Assembly (NCBI GenBank): GCA_035510605.1
Contig: DATKGW010000020.1
Span: forward strand, 1 to 10,749
Length of the DNA: 10,749 bases
Direction of reading: 5' to 3'
DNA from: DATKGW01 sp035510605
GTDB lineage: Bacteria; Patescibacteriota; Saccharimonadia; Saccharimonadales; CAIOMD01
A program made the position numbers and the translations under genes. The notes below the pieces were generated by a model, which saw only the letters and a program-made list of their open reading frames with translations, was not told where the DNA came from and searched no databases. Positions 7,451 to 10,749 of this stretch are shown in pieces. Each line of letters starts with the position of its first letter. Position 1 is the stretch's first letter.

Positions 7451-8846
7451 TGAGTTTCTCCTTGATTTCTTTAATATGTTCTTTTAATAAAGTGTCAAAA
7501 TGAAGCTCTTTCTCGATTTTTTCAACCGAATGAATGGCGGTGGTGTGATCTTTGCGGCCGAGTTCCCGGGCAATTTTCGGAAAACTCAAATGCAGCTCAC
7601 TCCGCAGTAAATACATGGCTATTTGACGGGGCACCACTATATCTTTATCACGCTTGGGGCTGAGAATTTCATCGATACTGATTTGAAAATGTTTAGCGGT
7701 GCGCTCGACAATTTGCTTGGCGGACATGTGTTTTGGCCGGGAACGTTGAGTGCCGAATAAACCAATGGCAATGCTAAGGTCTGGGGATAGGCTTCTCATT
7801 TCACAAAAAGCCAGCAACTGGTTAAGCAGCCCCTCTAGTTCACGGACATTACTCTGCACCTGGTTGGCCAGAAATTCTACCAGCGTTTGTTCCAACACTA
7901 TACCGTTTTGGCTGGCTTTGTTTTGTAAAATGGCACATCTGGTTTCGAAATCCGGCGAGCCGATGTCGACAATCATGCCCCACTCAAACCGCGAACGAAG
8001 ACGCTCTTCTAACGTCGGAATGGCTTTGGGTGGTTTGTCGCTGGAAATAATAATTTGCTTATTAGCTTGGTGCAGAGCGTTAAAGGTATGGAAAAATTCT
8101 TCCTGGGTTTTCTCTTTACCGGCGATAAACTGCATATCATCAACAATTAAAACATCAGCGCTACGGTAATGGCCGGCGAAGTCGGTGATTTTTTTATAAC
8201 GAATGGCATCCAAAAATTCCTGGACAAACTGTTCGCTGGTGGCATAAACCACCCGGGCGTTCCTATTTTTGGCCAGTATGGCGTTGCCGACCGCCTGTAT
8301 GAGATGGGTTTTGCCCAAACCAACACCACCGTAAACAAATAACGGATTATATTTAATGCCCGGATTTTGGGCAATGGCCTGGCAGGCGGCGTAAGCCAGC
8401 TCGTTACCTGAACCGACAATAAAACCGTCAAAAGTGTAACGCTCATTAAGGCCCTGGCGGTAAGAGTGGGTGACCGAAGGGGCTCCATTGCCGATGGCCG
8501 ATCTGGCGACGGTTTCGTCAATCGGTTGGGATAATATAATGACTTCGGTATTGTCTTGGAATTTCTTTGGCGGGGTAGTGCCGGAATGAATTTTAAACTC
8601 CACGTCTAAATTACTGGCCCCGTTTTTATTAAGCAGCTCCATTATCATCGGCTTGTATTTGAGCTCCAGTTGTTGTTTGGCAAAGATGTTGGGCACACCA
8701 ACCACTAGCTGGTCTTCGTTGCGTCTTAAAACCCGGGTGTTTTTAAACCAGGTTATAAAACTGCCCCGCGAAACAGTCAGCTCAACCTCACCAAGCACTG
8801 TTTGCCAAAGCGTATCATCGCGCATTATACTGCCTAGCTCTCCCAT
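7443..8846 (-). CDS. dnaA: Chromosomal replication initiator DnaA
   Basis: A 467-residue AAA+ ATPase that binds DnaA boxes and melts the origin. The four-domain layout is complete: domain I at about 8-90 (LWQTVLGEVE, then FITWFKNT), a short variable linker at about 90-130, the AAA+ core with Walker A GGVGLGKT (173-180), Walker B VLIVDD (232-237), an arginine-finger region ERLRSRF (281-287) and a sensor II NVRELEG (333-339), then the DNA-binding domain with the DnaA signature GRKDHTTAIHSVEKIEKEL (430-448). The conserved DHTT motif predicts recognition of the standard TTATCCACA box. ATG 8846 follows GAGGGGG with eight-base spacing. ATG 8825, seven codons in, would match the usual N-terminus better and cannot be excluded. 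The gene diverges from rpmH across the presumed origin. Confidence 0.97.
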   Translation of the reverse strand: MGELGSIMRDDTLWQTVLGEVELTVSRGSFITWFKNTRVLRRNEDQLVVGVPNIFAKQQLELKYKPMIMELLNKNGASNLDVEFKIHSGTTPPKKFQDNTEVIILSQPIDETVARSAIGNGAPSVTHSYRQGLNERYTFDGFIVGSGNELAYAACQAIAQNPGIKYNPLFVYGGVGLGKTHLIQAVGNAILAKNRNARVVYATSEQFVQEFLDAIRYKKITDFAGHYRSADVLIVDDMQFIAGKEKTQEEFFHTFNALHQANKQIIISSDKPPKAIPTLEERLRSRFEWGMIVDIGSPDFETRCAILQNKASQNGIVLEQTLVEFLANQVQSNVRELEGLLNQLLAFCEMRSLSPDLSIAIGLFGTQRSRPKHMSAKQIVERTAKHFQISIDEILSPKRDKDIVVPRQIAMYLLRSELHLSFPKIARELGRKDHTTAIHSVEKIEKELHFDTLLKEHIKEIKEKLNA

Positions 8847-8849
8847 TTT

Positions 8850-8872
8850 GGCCGCCCCCTCTTTTAGCGGCT
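8850..8872 (-). promoter_or_regulatory. Possible hairpin around the dnaA ribosome-binding site
   Basis: In the dnaA transcript, GCCGC and GCGGC (8867-8871 and 8851-8855) can pair as a five-base GC stem around an 11-base loop containing the AGAGGGGG ribosome site. The stem ends four bases before the ATG. The loop leaves the site exposed, so the effect on translation is unclear. On the plus strand the stem is followed by only TTTT, too weak to call a terminator. Confidence 0.25.
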
Positions 8873-8894
8873 TTTGATATTCCTTTGTCCTTTA

Positions 8895-8923
8895 ACTATA
8901 CAAAAAGAAGGAGCAGTTTTCCA
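8895..8923 (-). promoter_or_regulatory. Candidate dnaA promoter overlapping a DnaA box
   Basis: On the minus strand, TGGAAA (8918-8923) and TATAGT (8895-8900) are separated by exactly 17 bases and match the sigma-70-type hexamers at four and five positions. Predicted transcription would start near 8888, giving a leader of about 40 bases before dnaA. The -35 element sits inside the DnaA box at 8917-8925, a layout suited to autoregulation. Confidence 0.4.
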
Positions 8924-8925
8924 CA
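8917..8925 (+). promoter_or_regulatory. DnaA box TTTTCCACA
   Basis: A perfect match to the TTWTNCACA consensus. It covers the -35 hexamer of the candidate dnaA promoter on the opposite strand, so DnaA binding here could repress dnaA. Confidence 0.65.
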
Positions 8926-8978
8926 GCTTTTAAATTCCATAAATTATTTACAATCAAAATCATTCAACAGAGGTATTT

Positions 8979-8987
8979 TTATACACA
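8979..8987 (+). promoter_or_regulatory. DnaA box TTATACACA
   Basis: A perfect match to TTWTNCACA and one mismatch from TTATCCACA. It lies 62 bases after the previous plus-strand box, in the centre of the dnaA-rpmH gap. Confidence 0.65.
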
Positions 8988-9010
8988 CCTGTTTTTGGTA
9001 TCTAACAATG

Positions 9011-9019
9011 AGTGGATAA
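9011..9019 (-). promoter_or_regulatory. DnaA box TTATCCACT (one mismatch)
   Basis: The plus strand reads AGTGGATAA, so the minus strand is TTATCCACT, differing from the consensus only in the last base. It starts 21 bases before the next minus-strand box, about two helical turns, which would place both on the same DNA face. Confidence 0.55.
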
Positions 9020-9031
9020 GCACATCTTATA

Positions 9032-9040
9032 TGTGGACAA
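9032..9040 (-). promoter_or_regulatory. DnaA box TTGTCCACA (one mismatch)
   Basis: The plus strand reads TGTGGACAA, so the minus strand is TTGTCCACA, one mismatch at the third base. It is followed at once by AAGTAATAAAG, an AT-rich stretch that could be part of an unwinding element. Confidence 0.55.
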
Positions 9041-9110
9041 AGTAATAAAGAATATTGGGATAAGTTATGTACATTTTACAATCAAACACAAGCACCAAAA
9101 ACTTGCAAGC

Positions 9111-9138
9111 TTGTTTGTAATTTAGCTGGTGTGATACT
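9111..9138 (+). promoter_or_regulatory. Candidate rpmH promoter with extended -10
   Basis: TTGTTT (9111-9116) and GATACT (9133-9138) are spaced 16 bases apart. TG one base before the -10 (9130-9131) gives an extended -10 element. Transcription would start around 9145, leaving only about ten bases before the rpmH ATG and no visible ribosome site. Confidence 0.45.
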
Positions 9139-9154
9139 ATTACCAACCGATACT

Positions 9155-9292
9155 ATGCCCAAACGAACCTATCAACCAAAAAAACGACAACGCTCCAAAG
9201 TACACGGCTTTTTTAAGCGTATGTCTACCAAAGCCGGCCGGGCAGTTTTAAAAAGCCGCCGCCAAAAAGGCCGCACCCGTCTTTCCCATTGA
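9155..9292 (+). CDS. rpmH: Ribosomal protein bL34
   Basis: A 45-residue, highly basic protein of the large ribosomal subunit, normal for the family (about 44-46). It begins MPKRTYQPKKRQRSKVHGF and ends in the L34 pattern KAGRAVLKSRRQKGRTRLSH, including the conserved HGF and RRxKGRxRL segments. It ends with TGA. No Shine-Dalgarno sequence precedes the ATG. Together with the promoter just upstream, this suggests a very short leader. It is the first gene of the rpmH-rnpA-yidC-khpB group and diverges from dnaA. Confidence 0.96.
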   Translation: MPKRTYQPKKRQRSKVHGFFKRMSTKAGRAVLKSRRQKGRTRLSH

Positions 9293-9361
9293 TTTTAAGA
9301 AGTTTATTTTAAGTTACAATAATAGTTAGTATTCTGTTTGATATTAACAGTTAGGATTGTA

Positions 9362-9709
9362 ATGCTGGCTAAAATACATCGTTTTCATAGACGTGGTAGC
9401 TTAAATTATGTTTATCGCAAAGGGCAAATTACTCGCAGCCCCTATTGTTTGATGCGTTTTGCCAAAGGTAAGAACGATTTTTACCGCATCGCTGTGGTGG
9501 TTAATAAAAAAGTTGCCAAATCCGCTGTGGTGCGCAACCGAATCCGCCGCCGGATATACGAAGTTATCAGGTTGCAGGCCGACGGCCTGCTGACCAACCA
9601 GGACATTGTGGTGACGGTTTTTGACGATCGCTGCTTAACCTTGCCCCACCAAGAACTGACCGGCACCATACGACGCCAACTTGAACAGATAGCCAAGACT
9701 GATAAATAA
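9362..9709 (+). CDS. rnpA: Ribonuclease P protein component
   Basis: A 115-residue basic protein that binds the RNase P RNA and helps it process the 5' end of precursor tRNAs. The family core is clear: an N-terminal RFHRRGSLNYVYRKG segment, the central AVVVNKKVAKSAVVRNRIRRRI motif with the RNR triplet at 58-60, and the following helix YEVIR. ATG 9362 is chosen over an in-frame TTG at 9338 because AGGA lies five bases upstream and the protein then begins at the usual point. The gap to rpmH is 69 bases with no clear terminator or promoter, so co-transcription is likely. The RNase P RNA itself is not in this window. Confidence 0.95.
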   Translation: MLAKIHRFHRRGSLNYVYRKGQITRSPYCLMRFAKGKNDFYRIAVVVNKKVAKSAVVRNRIRRRIYEVIRLQADGLLTNQDIVVTVFDDRCLTLPHQELTGTIRRQLEQIAKTDK

Positions 9710-9741
9710 TCAACCAGGCGTGATAAACTATTAATTAAGTT

Positions 9742-10686
9742 ATGTTTCATGTTATTGGTAAAGTATTTAACGTTCTTATCGCGCGGCCGATTTTTAATCT
9801 GCTGATCTTAATCATTGCCTTAATCCCGGGCCATAACATGGGTGTGGCGATAATTATCTTTACCATCATTGTCCGTATGGCGATGTATCCGCTGCTTAAA
9901 AAACAATTGCACAATGCCATGGCCATGAAAAAGCTCCAGCCCGAGCTTAAACGGATTAAAAAAGAAGCCGCTGGCGACCGTCAAAAAGAATCACAAATGA
10001 TGATGGCGCTTTATAAAGAAAAAGAGATTAATCCGTTCGGCTCTTTTGGCATTATCCTGGTGCAGTTGCCAGTCTTGATTGCCCTGTATTCCGGCATTAG
10101 TAAATTGGTTAAGAACCCCGAAGCGATTGTTACTTATTCATACACTTGGACTCATCATTTGCCCTATATGCAGCATGTGATAGCCAATATCCACACTTTC
10201 GACCGGACTTTTCTGGGTTTGATTGACCTGACCAAACCAGCCCTGCATTCCGGCGGCGTTTATTGGCCGGCCATGGTTCTGGTGGTTTTGAGCGTAGCCA
10301 TCCAATATATCCAGAGTAAGCAGCTGATGATGACTGATAAAAACACCAAAAGCATACGGCAAATATTTAAGGCCACGGCTGCCGGCGAGCAGGTTGACCA
10401 GACGGAAGTCCAGGCTGCTACCACCCGTTTTACGCTGTTTTTCATCCCCGGCATGCTGTTCTTAATTTCAATCAGCATTGCTCCGGCCTTGTCGCTTTAC
10501 TGGTTTGTCGGCGGCTTAGTGGCCTATTACCAGCAATCCAAGATTTTAAAACGTGACGTCACCGAAATGGAAGCCTCGGTAGACAAAGTGCCGGTAGAAG
10601 CCGAAATAATTGAAACGACTCATAAACCTCCTAAAAACAAAAAGAAAACCTCCAAAAAGCATAAAAATGCTAAACGCAGGAGGTAG
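9742..10686 (+). CDS. yidC: YidC/Oxa1 membrane protein insertase
   Basis: A 314-residue insertase that places membrane proteins in the lipid bilayer, alone or with SecYEG. It lacks the large periplasmic domain of proteobacterial YidC and so is the short Gram-positive/CPR type. Hydrophobic segments lie near 16-30 and 33-50, the latter with the conserved in-membrane Arg45 (TIIVRMAMYPLL), then near 101-120, 173-193 and 228-268. A charged cytoplasmic loop with coiled-coil character (about 53-96) ends in EKEINPFG. The C-terminal tail is Lys/Arg-rich (KKKTSKKHKNAKRRR), as in insertases that bind the ribosome directly. The gene starts 32 bases after rnpA without a strong ribosome site. Confidence 0.95.
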   Translation: MFHVIGKVFNVLIARPIFNLLILIIALIPGHNMGVAIIIFTIIVRMAMYPLLKKQLHNAMAMKKLQPELKRIKKEAAGDRQKESQMMMALYKEKEINPFGSFGIILVQLPVLIALYSGISKLVKNPEAIVTYSYTWTHHLPYMQHVIANIHTFDRTFLGLIDLTKPALHSGGVYWPAMVLVVLSVAIQYIQSKQLMMTDKNTKSIRQIFKATAAGEQVDQTEVQAATTRFTLFFIPGMLFLISISIAPALSLYWFVGGLVAYYQQSKILKRDVTEMEASVDKVPVEAEIIETTHKPPKNKKKTSKKHKNAKRRR

Positions 10687-10689
10687 GTT

Positions 10690-10749
10690 ATGGAAGAATC
10701 AATAATATATGCCAAAAAATATCTAGAGGATTTGCTATCCTTTTTTGGT
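10690..10749 (+). CDS. khpB: Probable KH/R3H RNA-binding protein KhpB (Jag), 5' end only
   Basis: Twenty codons are visible (MEESIIYAKKYLEDLLSFFG) before the window ends. A strong AGGAGG (10678-10683) lies six bases upstream, inside the yidC end, and the ATG is three bases after the yidC stop. The acidic, helical start matches the Jag N-domain type, and khpB is the usual gene after yidC. The assignment rests mainly on position, because the KH and R3H domains lie outside the window. Confidence 0.65.
   Translation, partial: MEESIIYAKKYLEDLLSFFG

Larger units (their letters stand above)
8947..9086. repeat. Perfect 12-bp direct repeat TTTACAATCAAA flanking the boxes
   Basis: TTTACAATCAAA occurs at 8947-8958 and again at 9075-9086, 128 bases apart in the same orientation. 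The two copies bracket three of the four DnaA boxes. They may be binding sites for a second origin protein or AT-rich unwinding sequences. Confidence 0.55.
8847..9154. other. Candidate chromosomal replication origin (oriC) between dnaA and rpmH
   Basis: This 308-base AT-rich gap separates divergent dnaA and rpmH and has no reading frame of note. It holds four DnaA-box sites: two perfect matches to TTWTNCACA on the plus strand and two one-mismatch sites on the minus strand, so the pairs face each other. Weaker variants include TTATTTACA (8944) and TTATGTACA (9065). AT-rich stretches around 8941-8960 and 9041-9080 could unwind. AAG-TAA-TAA directly after the box at 9032-9040 resembles a short DnaA-trio, but this is weak. 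The assignment rests on boxes plus the well-known rpmH/dnaA location of bacterial origins. Confidence 0.7.

Noticed and set aside
8903..8913. AAGAAGGAG on the plus strand as a ribosome site
   Set aside because: No plausible reading frame starts after it; the stretch is the spacer of the candidate dnaA promoter on the other strand.
9338..9361. TTG 9338 as the start of rnpA
   Set aside because: The extra eight residues are not typical of RnpA, and ATG 9362 has AGGA five bases upstream.
1..10749. tRNA genes, CRISPR arrays, insertion sequences or TGA recoding
   Set aside because: I saw no tRNA-like cloverleaf, no regularly spaced repeats and no transposase. TGA acts as a normal stop in dnaA, rpmH and the left-block genes.

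Overview
The window looks like chromosome from a small-genome bacterium of the Candidate Phyla Radiation (Patescibacteria). Saccharibacteria or a close relative is my best guess. This rests on a compact replication-origin locus (rpmH-rnpA-yidC-khpB diverging from dnaA-dnaN-recF), a short Gram-positive-like YidC, very tight gene packing and an adjacent block of large exported cell-wall enzymes. The lineage is an inference and was not checked against a database. TGA ends several genes, including dnaA and rpmH, so there is no sign of TGA recoding.

Left block (about 1-5014, + strand): four tightly coupled genes. The first is cut by the window edge. It is a cysteine-containing, probably exported protein ending in a zinc N-acetylmuramoyl-L-alanine amidase domain with a complete active site. 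The second overlaps it by ATGA and is the most striking gene here. It has a signal peptide, then an SGNH (OatA-like) esterase/acetyltransferase domain, a phage-tail-lysozyme-like domain and an NlpC/P60 cysteine peptidase domain. The third overlaps the second, and the fourth starts one base after the third. Both are single-pass membrane proteins with a PEGA-like beta domain and an unrecognised C-terminal domain. Together the block carries activities against ester groups, the glycan strand, the stem-peptide amide and the peptide. A plausible role is local opening of a cell wall, either the cell's own (to seat a secretion or pilus machine) or that of a host cell.

Middle block (5011-8846, - strand): dnaA, a possible 80-residue small gene, dnaN and recF, in that transcription order. 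These are the replication initiator, the sliding clamp and the gap-repair ATPase. recF and the fourth gene of the left block converge and share the bases TTAA in their stop codons, with no terminator between them.

Origin region (8847-9154): the AT-rich gap between divergent dnaA and rpmH. It holds two perfect and two one-mismatch DnaA boxes, a perfect 12-bp direct repeat, a candidate dnaA promoter whose -35 element lies inside a DnaA box, and an extended -10 promoter for rpmH. It is the best candidate for oriC. A weaker set of box-like sites lies in the dnaA-dnaN gap, which raises the possibility of a bipartite origin.

Right block (9155-10749, + strand): rpmH (L34), rnpA (RNase P protein), yidC (membrane insertase) and the first 20 codons of what is probably khpB/jag. 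This is the classic bacterial order.
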